19,118 nucleotides of DNA from CAYHKY01 sp964357355 (GTDB taxonomy: Bacteria; Patescibacteriota; Microgenomatia; UBA10105): the NCBI GenBank assembly GCA_964357355.1, contig CAYHKY010000025.1, forward strand, positions 1 through 19,118. Reading direction: 5' to 3'. Below are positions 1 to 4,916 of the stretch, piece after piece. The first letter of the stretch is position 1. Each line of letters begins with the position of its first letter. Under the pieces are notes generated by a model. That model did no database searches and was not told the DNA's origin. It saw only the letters and a program-made list of their open reading frames with translations. The position numbers and the translations under genes are program-made.

Positions 1-42
1 ATCGTCCCGAACGATGCGCGCTACCAACTGCGCCACACTCCG
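1..42 (-). tRNA. tRNA-Pro(CGG), 3' part outside window
   Basis: Read on the minus strand, the sequence begins with acceptor strand CGGAGTG, followed by a D-arm (GCGC AGTTGGTA GCGC) and the anticodon stem CATCG. The anticodon loop is TTCGGGA, with CGG at window positions 9-7. The anticodon arm reaches the window edge, so the variable region, T-arm and 3' acceptor strand are missing. Minus-strand TAAAAT at 71-76 reversed lies within the hairpin just upstream and could be its -10 box. Confidence 0.9.
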
Positions 43-50
43 ATATCAAC

Positions 51-77
51 TATTTTAACATCTTTGATGTTAAAATA
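51..77. repeat. Perfect 12-bp inverted repeat with 3-nt loop
   Basis: TATTTTAACATC (51-62) and GATGTTAAAATA (66-77) are exact reverse complements separated by TTT. The hairpin lies between the divergent tRNA-Pro and the four-helix-bundle gene. It could be an operator or part of the tRNA promoter. It is very AT-rich, so a strong terminator role is unlikely. Confidence 0.6.
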
Positions 78-81
78 TTCA

Positions 82-99
82 TAAGTTACATAAGTAACT
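82..99 (+). repeat. Nonamer repeat array 1 (2 units), upstream of gene
   Basis: TAAGTTACA and TAAGTAACT lie in tandem, matching the TARGTNACY unit found three more times in and after the adjacent gene. This copy is in the 5' non-coding region, ending 12 nt before the ATG. Confidence 0.7.
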
Positions 100-111
100 T
101 ATATCAAGAAT

Positions 112-705
112 ATGAGCCTGCCCAAACACAAATACCTTCTCACTTATCGTATCGCTGAAATAATCCACGATTTGACGGTCAAGTTTTGCCGGAAGTTTCT
201 GATAAGTGATTTAGGTAACCTAAGTAACTTACCTTCTCGCAGAACAATTGACCAGATGGTTCAGGCAGCCAGATCGGGAAAACAAAATATAGTGGAAGGC
301 GTCATGGATGCAAGAACCTCTAAGAAGATGGAGATCAAGCTGCTCGGTGTGGCAGCAGCTTCTTTGGAGGAACTTACAGCAGATTATGAAGACTTTCTAC
401 GACAAAGGAATTTGCTTATTTGGCCAAAAACAGACGAAAAGGTGACGAAACTCAAACATTACACCTATCGCCTAAGTCACTTAAGCAACCTAAGTTACCT
501 AGGTAGTTTAAAAGAAATACCCAAACTTCCCCAAAAAGCTGAAGTCGCGGCAAATCTGCTTCTGACTTTATGTCATCAGGCCACTTACCTCCTCGACCGA
601 CAGATTATCAAAGCAGAAACAATCTTTCTCCAAAAAGGAGGTTATACAGAGAATTTGTTTAAAAGGAGACTTGATAGTAGAATGTCCTCTAAGTTACCTA
701 AGTAA
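112..705 (+). CDS. Four-helix-bundle (S23/IVP-like, suffix-domain) protein
   Basis: This 197-residue protein belongs to the four-helix-bundle family related to the 23S rRNA intervening-sequence protein and to the Avd accessory proteins of diversity-generating retroelements. I recognise the core around residues 44-100: RRTIDQMVQAARSGKQNIVEG followed by SKKMEIKLL and SLEELTADYEDFLRQR. Family members form small helical multimers, probably binding nucleic acid, and the exact role is unknown. Two loops, at residues 32-40 and 121-133, are built from leucine-serine-asparagine triplets encoded by tandem 9-bp DNA repeats. The stop codon also lies inside a repeat array. It stands alone between two tRNA genes. 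The start follows a weak TATATC box at 100-105 by 6 nt, with no Shine-Dalgarno sequence. Confidence 0.8.
   Translation: MSLPKHKYLLTYRIAEIIHDLTVKFCRKFLISDLGNLSNLPSRRTIDQMVQAARSGKQNIVEGVMDARTSKKMEIKLLGVAAASLEELTADYEDFLRQRNLLIWPKTDEKVTKLKHYTYRLSHLSNLSYLGSLKEIPKLPQKAEVAANLLLTLCHQATYLLDRQIIKAETIFLQKGGYTENLFKRRLDSRMSSKLPK
203..229 (+). repeat. Nonamer repeat array 2 (3 units), coding
   Basis: TAAGTGATT, TAGGTAACC and TAAGTAACT lie in tandem inside the four-helix-bundle gene. In frame they encode roughly S-D-L-G-N-L-S-N-L, in the loop after the first helix (residues 32-40). Confidence 0.75.
473..508 (+). repeat. Nonamer repeat array 3 (4 units), coding
   Basis: TAAGTCACT, TAAGCAACC, TAAGTTACC and TAGGTAGTT lie in tandem and encode L-S-H-L-S-N-L-S-Y-L-G-S-L (residues 121-133), in the loop between the second and third predicted long helices. 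The reading frame relative to the unit is the same as in array 2. Confidence 0.75.
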
Positions 706-725
706 CTTAAGTAACCTAGGTGACT
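690..725 (+). repeat. Nonamer repeat array 4 (4 units), spanning stop codon
   Basis: TAAGTTACC, TAAGTAACT, TAAGTAACC and TAGGTGACT lie in tandem. The TAA stop of the four-helix-bundle gene (703-705) lies within the second unit. The 36-bp array is nearly self-complementary, so it can also fold as a hairpin. It ends 7 nt before tRNA-Arg. Confidence 0.75.
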
Positions 726-732
726 TGCTGGA

Positions 733-804
733 GTCCCCGTAGCTTAACGGATAGAGCAGAGGTTTCCTAAACCTCCGATACAGGTTCAATTCCTGTCGGG
801 GATA
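733..804 (+). tRNA. tRNA-Arg(CCT)
   Basis: This is a complete 72-nt cloverleaf. Acceptor GTCCCCG pairs with CGGGGAT, and the discriminator is A804. The D-arm is GCTT/GAGC, the anticodon stem GAGGT/ACCTC has loop TTCCTAA (anticodon CCT), and the T-arm ACAGG/CCTGT has loop TTCAATT. The first acceptor pair is G-U. CCA is not encoded. A run of six T residues (811-816) shortly downstream may help terminate transcription. Confidence 0.95.
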
Positions 805-833
805 CTCAGGTTTTTTGCAAAGCGGGATCATCG

Positions 834-873
834 GCAGTATTTCTTCTCTGTCTGTAGACGGTTCAGAAACTGC
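834..873 (+). other. Possible nested hairpin in maf leader
   Basis: GCAG (834-837) and TTTCT (840-844) can pair with AGAAA (865-869) and CTGC (870-873), enclosing a small inner hairpin GTCTGTAGAC. It sits between tRNA-Arg and maf, so it could be a processing or leader structure. A second weak pairing, TCCC with GGGA, follows at about 880-898. No known RNA family is recognised. Confidence 0.3.
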
Positions 874-907
874 AGAGAGTCCCCATTCCTGGTAGGGATT
901 TTAATTT

Positions 908-1609
908 ATGCAAACACCAACTCTTATTCTTGCTTCAGCATCTATCGGCCGGAAAGGGCTGTTAACCAAACTGGGAATTCCATTTGAAATAATTCCCAGC
1001 AGTATAAACGAAGATGACATACTACATCAAAATCCCTATAAACTACTGCAAAAACGTGCCCGTGCCAAAGCAGAAAACGTTTTATCTCAGCTAACCCACA
1101 ACCCTCAACCCACAAGTCACAACTTTTTAATTGTTGCCGCAGATTCCGAAGCTGTACTTGACGGCAAAACATATGGCAAAGCTAAAGACCGTGAAGATGC
1201 CAAACGGATTGTTAAAGCCCTGATGGGCAAAACCCACGAATTTGCCACAGCAACGTGCATTATCCAGTTGAGCTGTCATCCTGAGCACAGCGAAGGATCT
1301 AGCGAAGCGAAGAAGCATACGGTCTCCGACCTAGATTCTTCGCCTTCGGCTCAGAATGACCAAAGGTGCAAAGAACAGGCTCGCTGTGAAGATCTGACAA
1401 AGACACGTGTGACTACACAAAAAATGTCCGACTCGGAAATCAACCAATATGTCACTCGCTACGATTTCACCCGTTTTGCCGCAGCTTACGCTCTCACCGA
1501 GACTCCCTGGGACTGGGTCACGAAAATTGACGGCAGCTACACCAACGTCGTCGGCCTCCCCTTCAAAATCCTGCTGCCGATTTTAAGAAAGTTTAAAATC
1601 ATCTTTTAA
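908..1609 (+). CDS. maf: Maf-like nucleoside triphosphate pyrophosphatase
   Basis: Maf/YhdE proteins hydrolyse non-canonical or surplus nucleoside triphosphates to monophosphates in the cytosol. Family signatures are present: LILASASIGRKGLL (residues 6-19), AADSEAVLDGKTYGKAKD (77-94, with the conserved Asp and Lys), the GKTHEFATA strand (107-115), and GSYTNVVGLP near the C-terminus (209-218). At 233 residues it is longer than the usual 190-200. Most of the excess is residues 122-152, which are translated from a palindromic repeat between two strands. A second repeat-like stretch, THNPQPTSHN, is at 63-72. The SxGR motif replaces the usual SxRR, so activity is likely but not certain. It converges on the next gene, with overlapping stop codons. 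TAGGGA about 9-14 nt upstream may be a weak ribosome binding site. Confidence 0.85.
   Translation: MQTPTLILASASIGRKGLLTKLGIPFEIIPSSINEDDILHQNPYKLLQKRARAKAENVLSQLTHNPQPTSHNFLIVAADSEAVLDGKTYGKAKDREDAKRIVKALMGKTHEFATATCIIQLSCHPEHSEGSSEAKKHTVSDLDSSPSAQNDQRCKEQARCEDLTKTRVTTQKMSDSEINQYVTRYDFTRFAAAYALTETPWDWVTKIDGSYTNVVGLPFKILLPILRKFKIIF
1275..1360. repeat. GTCAT-type palindromic element inside maf
   Basis: The segment opens with GTCATCCTGAGC and closes with GCTCAGAATGAC, so its ends are inverted. Internal halves include GCGAAGGATCT and AGATTCTTCGC. It is translated in frame as CHPEHSEGSS...SAQND inside Maf, a peptide style typical of widespread dispersed repeats. It is the same family as the elements near 4777, 10680, 13818/14134, 16535 and 17699. 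Confidence 0.8.
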
Positions 1610-2352
1610 ATCAAACCACGACGAGATAATCTAGTATACAGAGTTTCTCCGAGCACCTTACATACACTTGCTCCTATAAGTGGATTATGTTTGCATAAAT
1701 TCACTATTTCAAATTGGTATTTGCTCACTGATTTAGGTTTTGCAGCAAAAAGTGGTACACCTGTCAATATTCCACTAAAAGAGTCTAAATCACCTTCAAT
1801 AAATACTCCTTCCTGTTGAAAAAAATTATGGTCTCTGTTGTTAACTCTATCATTTATATATTTTAAGCGTTCTACACTCACATACGCTGGACCATGTGTT
1901 TGTATACCAAACTGGTTATTCCATAATTGTTGCAATTCCTCATTCCAATCATATTCACAAACTCCTGCTAAATAATCGAAATGTTTATCTGTAATGAAAA
2001 CACTATCAACATCTAAGTTCTGCGGATCATCAAACCTGATTGACCCAAATACAGAAAAAACTGCTCCAGTTCTAGCAAGTATTTTTACTTTACTGCTGAT
2101 AAATAAATTTAATTGTGAATAAGCTTCTTTTACTAATTGATTATTTGCAGTATGTTCTGTAACTCCGTATCTATTAAGCTGGGTTACTGCAGTTACTATT
2201 CTGGTCAAAGTTTTTTTTGGATTTAACAATAATTCAACATATGTACCAATCTCTTCAGGTCCGGCATAATTATCCAGTAGACTATTAAGGTACGTTCTGT
2301 ATACTGGATTTATTTTGTCTAGTATTTGAATTCGAGGATCATTATCTAACAT
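1606..2352 (-). CDS. Nucleotidyltransferase-like protein (tentative)
   Basis: This is a 248-residue soluble protein of no family I can name with certainty. Residues 100-118 read VFGSIRFDDPQNLDVDSVF. This matches the polymerase-beta-superfamily pattern hG[GS]-x9-Dh[DE]h, with G103-S104, D114 and D116 as likely metal ligands. A helical N-terminal region (1-95) precedes it. This suggests a nucleotidyltransferase fold, as in MNT or toxin-antitoxin NTases, but substrate and partner are unknown. No HEPN or HTH antitoxin gene is adjacent. The gene is more AT-rich than maf, and it converges with it, sharing overlapping TAA stops. An extended -10 box ends 6 nt before the ATG and there is no Shine-Dalgarno sequence, so the mRNA is probably leaderless. 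Confidence 0.45.
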   Translation of the reverse strand: MLDNDPRIQILDKINPVYRTYLNSLLDNYAGPEEIGTYVELLLNPKKTLTRIVTAVTQLNRYGVTEHTANNQLVKEAYSQLNLFISSKVKILARTGAVFSVFGSIRFDDPQNLDVDSVFITDKHFDYLAGVCEYDWNEELQQLWNNQFGIQTHGPAYVSVERLKYINDRVNNRDHNFFQQEGVFIEGDLDSFSGILTGVPLFAAKPKSVSKYQFEIVNLCKHNPLIGASVCKVLGETLYTRLSRRGLI

Positions 2353-2358
2353 ACTTAT

Positions 2359-2367
2359 ATTATATCA
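2359..2367 (-). promoter_or_regulatory. Extended -10 promoter, leaderless
   Basis: Minus-strand TGATATAAT is a perfect extended -10. Six nucleotides separate TATAAT from the ATG at 2352, placing the predicted transcription start at or next to the start codon. No convincing -35 is seen. Confidence 0.65.
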
Positions 2368-2671
2368 ATAAATATCAAAGTAAACTATCTAAATTGCCTG
2401 GCGACATTTTTTATTTTTTTGTGTTTCCCTGACAGATTTGGATTGTGGGGTGCATGCGGTTTTTCTTGAGAGTTTAATATTTTAAGCCTTCAAATTAACC
2501 TGCACGACGCACTCGCGTCTTAACTTGACGTCCGGCCGGACGTCAAGTTAAGATAATTTTACATTTTATCCTTATTTAGCGGGCTGAATTGGAAGTGCCG
2601 GAAGCTACCTAAACAATTCCTACAATATCATGCACCATATCTAAGGCAAATTTAGTAAATCTTTTTGTACC
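2368..2671. other. Intergenic stretch left of the IS element
   Basis: About 300 bp without an intact gene. It contains a T-rich stretch near 2409-2427, the two hairpins described at 2506-2553, and a short minus-strand open frame ending at 2609 that may be part of a gene split by the IS630 element. Nothing else is recognised. Confidence 0.5.
2506..2553. repeat. Hairpin plus perfect 36-bp palindrome
   Basis: GACGC-ACTC-GCGTC (2506-2519) overlaps by two bases a perfect palindrome at 2518-2553. Its left arm is TCTTAACTTGACGTCCGG and its right arm is the exact reverse complement, with no loop. T-rich sequence follows on the right (TAATTTTACATTTT). It could be a bidirectional terminator, a dimeric-protein site or an insertion remnant. 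Confidence 0.7.
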
Positions 2672-3804
2672 ATATATACCCAACTAACTCAGGTTTGCAA
2701 CTATTGAGCAGGTAATAGTTGAAAGTTATCGGTCAGTAAAGTAACCAGTTCTTTTTCGTAGTGTTTGAGATTTTCGAAGAACATAAGAGTCACACTCTTA
2801 AACTCTTCAAATGTCTCAAAGTAATGATTCCAGGTAACTTTCTGGTGAAAGAACCTCCATAGTCGTTCAATCAGATTAAGATTTGGTGAATACGACGGGA
2901 TAAAAAGTAACTTGAACCGGGGGTGATGCAGTACCCATCTTCTGACGATCCTGGCATGATAATAACTGGCATTATCCAAAATCAGATACACCTTCCCTGT
3001 CTTTTGCTGCTTCTTAATGGTTTCAAGCAGACGAATGGTTGTTTCTTTGTTGATTGCTTTCTCCTCAATAACAATGGCTGTTTTGTCGTTGAAATTTAAG
3101 GCTCCATGCAAATTGAGTCGTTCCCTTCCAGAGTTTGTTTTAACCAACTTGTCATTCGCTTTACCTTTGAGGATCCAACCATAACTGGGTTGTGTATTGT
3201 GTTGCGGGTGCGTTGCATCCAAGAAATACATCCGATCGTTTGAACCAAGTTTTGATTTAGTCTCCCAATATGTTTTGAGGAAGGCCGCTTGTTTAGCTTT
3301 GTCTGCCTTACCAGGAACAATTTTTGGTTTCTTGTAGGTAAATCCTAAGCGGTGCAGGAGTTTGGTTACTCCGATGACTGAAAACTTCACCTTGTATGTT
3401 TTCTCAACGTGGTCAACGATTTCTTTAACCGTACGTTTGGTGTTATCCCGTAGATGAGCTTTTAGTTCAGCTTCTTGGATTGAGGTTAGCCTCGTTTGCC
3501 CACCCGTATATCGATATTCCAACAATCCCGCAATCCCTTTTTTCTCAAACTGTTTGCAGTACCGTCTGACTGTCACTTCATCGAATAACAGAAGTTTAGC
3601 AATCTCCTCATATGACAACCCAAAATGAACATACAATACTGCTTTAATTCGATCAGCTAATCGTTTCTCACGAGTTTGCTTATGAGCTAACTTTAGTTGG
3701 ATAACTTGTTCTTCGGTCAACATAGGCAGTCATACTATGAGACCATACTTAACTGCCTAAAGTCAAATCACACAGTTGCAAACCTGAGGATGAAGGGTAT
3801 ATAT
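2672..3804 (-). mobile_element. IS630-family insertion sequence, complete
   Basis: The transposase gene is bounded by inverted repeats. CTCAGGTTTGCAACT (2688-2702) is the exact reverse complement of 3774-3788. Further out, ATATATACCC (2672-2681) is repeated in inverse as GGGTATATAT (3795-3804), with six differing bases between the two blocks. IS630 elements duplicate a TA target; the TATATA runs at both outer edges fit this but blur the exact boundary by a few bases. The element is about 1.13 kb. The transposase stop codon lies inside the left inverted repeat. Confidence 0.85.
2701..3723 (-). CDS. IS630-family DDE transposase
   Basis: This 340-residue protein catalyses cut-and-paste transposition of the surrounding element at TA sites. 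The N-terminal half carries winged/helix-turn-helix DNA-binding segments: LSYEEIAKLLLFDEVTVRRY at residues 36-55 and a second HTH around 98-127. The catalytic domain shows D169 in FLDATHPQH, D250 in LILDNASYYHA and E286 in SPNLNLIERLW, which is the DDE triad with IS630 spacing. The length is normal for the family and no frameshift or stop is seen, so it may be active. The stop codon overlaps the left terminal repeat. It looks like a recent insertion compared with the decayed frame around it. Confidence 0.95.
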   Translation of the reverse strand: MLTEEQVIQLKLAHKQTREKRLADRIKAVLYVHFGLSYEEIAKLLLFDEVTVRRYCKQFEKKGIAGLLEYRYTGGQTRLTSIQEAELKAHLRDNTKRTVKEIVDHVEKTYKVKFSVIGVTKLLHRLGFTYKKPKIVPGKADKAKQAAFLKTYWETKSKLGSNDRMYFLDATHPQHNTQPSYGWILKGKANDKLVKTNSGRERLNLHGALNFNDKTAIVIEEKAINKETTIRLLETIKKQQKTGKVYLILDNASYYHARIVRRWVLHHPRFKLLFIPSYSPNLNLIERLWRFFHQKVTWNHYFETFEEFKSVTLMFFENLKHYEKELVTLLTDNFQLLPAQ

Positions 3805-3902
3805 CCCCTAAAATCCTGGCAATTCCCTCCTGAGTCCCCATGATTACCGGAATTTCATGATATTCTGAAAACCCGTTTATATGGGCCGCCACATCAATCA
3901 AA

Positions 3903-3934
3903 TCACAATTTTGTGCTATAGCACATTTTTGTGA
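3903..3934. repeat. Palindrome A, shares 18 bp with palindrome B
   Basis: A 32-bp dyad. TCACAA and TTGTGA form the outer arms, TGTGCTATAGCACA is a perfect 14-bp core, and three T-T mismatches lie between on each side. CACAATTTTGTGCTATAG recurs at 18223-18240 in a second, larger palindrome. It lies about 25 bp upstream of the -35 box of the 3995 gene, so an operator is plausible. Confidence 0.6.
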
Positions 3935-3957
3935 AAATGTTGACCTCTCTTAGCATA

Positions 3958-3987
3958 TTGACAGCAATAATATTTATTATATATACT
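3958..3987 (+). promoter_or_regulatory. Sigma-70-type promoter, leaderless
   Basis: TTGACA (3958-3963), an 18-nt spacer and TATACT (3982-3987) lie upstream, and the ATG follows 7 nt later at 3995. The predicted start of transcription therefore falls on or beside the start codon. Confidence 0.7.
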
Positions 3988-3994
3988 ATAATAT

Positions 3995-4306
3995 ATGGAA
4001 TTTGATCGAAACATTGCTAAAAATAGAGCATTTTTTGCTGGAAAACCATGCCGGCGCATGACTGTGCACGGGTTTACCGGGTTTTTCTCCGGTGATCAAT
4101 TTGTTCCTGACGGTGGTTTCAAAACGTTCACAATTGGGCGCTATAACATAGGTGTTTCAGACCACACTCATGCAGCAACAGGCGGCGGCGGTATGGTGTT
4201 TTTAGTAGACACCAAGGCCGAAACGTTAACTAAAATACCAATTGCGGAAAATGAAAAAAATATTCCAATCGGAGAAACAGGGATCACAGTTGACCACGAC
4301 AAGTAG
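3995..4306 (+). CDS. Hypothetical protein, 103 aa
   Basis: I do not recognise this small soluble protein. It has no signal peptide or membrane segment. Residues 39-68 are rich in Gly, Phe and His (DGGFKTFTIGRYNIGVSDHT and a GGGG run), suggesting a compact beta-rich fold. The start is supported by a strong TTGACA/TATACT promoter placing transcription at the ATG, with no Shine-Dalgarno sequence. The gene converges on ndk with an 11-bp gap. It stands alone and lies beside the palindrome at 3903-3934, which might control it. That it is translated is inferred from the promoter and from the open frame. Confidence 0.55.
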   Translation: MEFDRNIAKNRAFFAGKPCRRMTVHGFTGFFSGDQFVPDGGFKTFTIGRYNIGVSDHTHAATGGGGMVFLVDTKAETLTKIPIAENEKNIPIGETGITVDHDK

Positions 4307-4317
4307 AATTTTTAAAT

Positions 4318-4734
4318 TCAGGTAAAAATTTCCTGAGTTTTAAAAAGCATCTTAATCTCAAACTTTGCCCGCTCCGCAGCATCGGACGCATGGACCACAT
4401 TTCGCTGCACATCATCACCAAAATCTCCTCTGATTGTGCCTTTCATAGCTTTAGTGCTATCTGTCGGCCCAATGATTTCTCTTACTCTAGATACTGCGTT
4501 TTCTCCCATCAACACCATCGCCACGACCGGTGTTTCCCGCATAAAATGCGCTAAATCACTGAAGAATGGTTTATCTTTGTGATGAGAATACCAATCATTA
4601 AGCATTTCCTGGGTTAAATTAATAAGTTTCAAGCCTACTAATTCCAATCCCGAACGCTCGAATCTGTCGATGATTTTACCGACAATCTTTTTCTTCATCC
4701 CGTCGGGCTTAATTAGAACTACTGTTTTTTCCAT
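4318..4734 (-). CDS. ndk: Nucleoside diphosphate kinase
   Basis: Ndk transfers the gamma-phosphate between nucleoside triphosphates and diphosphates through a phosphohistidine and balances cytosolic NTP pools. The 138-residue protein starts MEKTVVLIKPDG, the canonical N-terminus. Active-site His115 lies in RNVVHASDAAERAKFEI, and the nucleotide-site residues around GPTDS and IRGDFG are present. A 36-residue in-frame extension upstream (to 4842) is translated repeat sequence (HSRESGN, IPGQAGDD style) and is rejected as coding. The chosen ATG has GAGGAG 10 nt upstream, the clearest Shine-Dalgarno in the window. The gene has a long leader of hairpins and converges on the 3995 gene. Confidence 0.95.
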   Translation of the reverse strand: MEKTVVLIKPDGMKKKIVGKIIDRFERSGLELVGLKLINLTQEMLNDWYSHHKDKPFFSDLAHFMRETPVVAMVLMGENAVSRVREIIGPTDSTKAMKGTIRGDFGDDVQRNVVHASDAAERAKFEIKMLFKTQEIFT

Positions 4735-4740
4735 AAGAAT

Positions 4741-4869
4741 GATACTCCTCGACGCAGAGCGTCGAAGTATCTCTTTGTCATCCCCGGCTTGACCGGGGAT
4801 CCATTTGAATAGATTCCCGCTTTCGCGGGAATGACGCCGCAAGCGGCGGGGAATTACTGCTTGGCAGTA
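4741..4869 (-). repeat. Cluster of palindromes forming the ndk leader
   Basis: In the plus direction the order is as follows. A stem at 4741-4771 has core CGACGC/GCGTCG. A GTCAT-type element at 4777-4835 has two hairpins (CCCCGG...CCGGGG and TTCCCGC...GCGGGAA) and ends ATGAC. Then come GCCGC-AA-GCGGC at 4836-4847 and TACTGC-TTG-GCAGTA at 4855-4869. All lie between the ndk promoter and its start codon, so all should be transcribed. Confidence 0.75.
4745..4750 (-). promoter_or_regulatory. ndk ribosome binding site within a hairpin
   Basis: Minus-strand GAGGAG lies 10 nt before the ndk ATG. It is part of the 3' arm and bulge of a stem (4741-4771) whose core is CGACGC-AGA-GCGTCG, so folding could partly hide it. 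It decides the start against the upstream extension. Confidence 0.6.
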
Positions 4870-4889
4870 TCCCTAAGATAGATTAGCTC

Positions 4890-4898
4890 ATTATATCA
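4890..4898 (-). promoter_or_regulatory. Extended -10 promoter for ndk
   Basis: Minus-strand TGATATAAT, a perfect extended -10. Transcription should start near 4883, giving a leader of about 150 nt before the ndk ATG, in contrast to the leaderless neighbours. No good -35 is visible. Confidence 0.55.
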
Positions 4899-4916
4899 GA
4901 AATTAACCATTTCATT

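Larger units (their letters stand above)
2609..3949 (-). pseudogene. Possible gene fragment split by the IS630 element
   Basis: Minus-strand frames on both sides of the IS look coding. On the right (3949 down to 3805) the frame reads ...LIDVAAHINGFSEYHEIP, then VIMGTQEGIARILGDI, and runs into the IS end. On the left (2671 down to 2609) a frame reads GTKRFTKFALDMVHDIVGIV and then stops. A TA insertion could have joined these frames, but the repeated TATATA makes the original phase uncertain. No ATG start is seen on the right side, where the frame begins after TAA at 3950-3952, so it was probably already degraded. The family is not recognised. Confidence 0.35.

Noticed and set aside
82..725. 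CRISPR-like array
   Set aside because: The units are 9 bp, directly tandem without spacers and partly coding. No CRISPR repeats or cas genes are present anywhere in the window.
4735..4842. In-frame N-terminal extension of ndk (36 residues)
   Set aside because: It translates the GTCAT palindrome and adjoining hairpins. The canonical Ndk N-terminus and a good Shine-Dalgarno sequence both point to the ATG at 4734.
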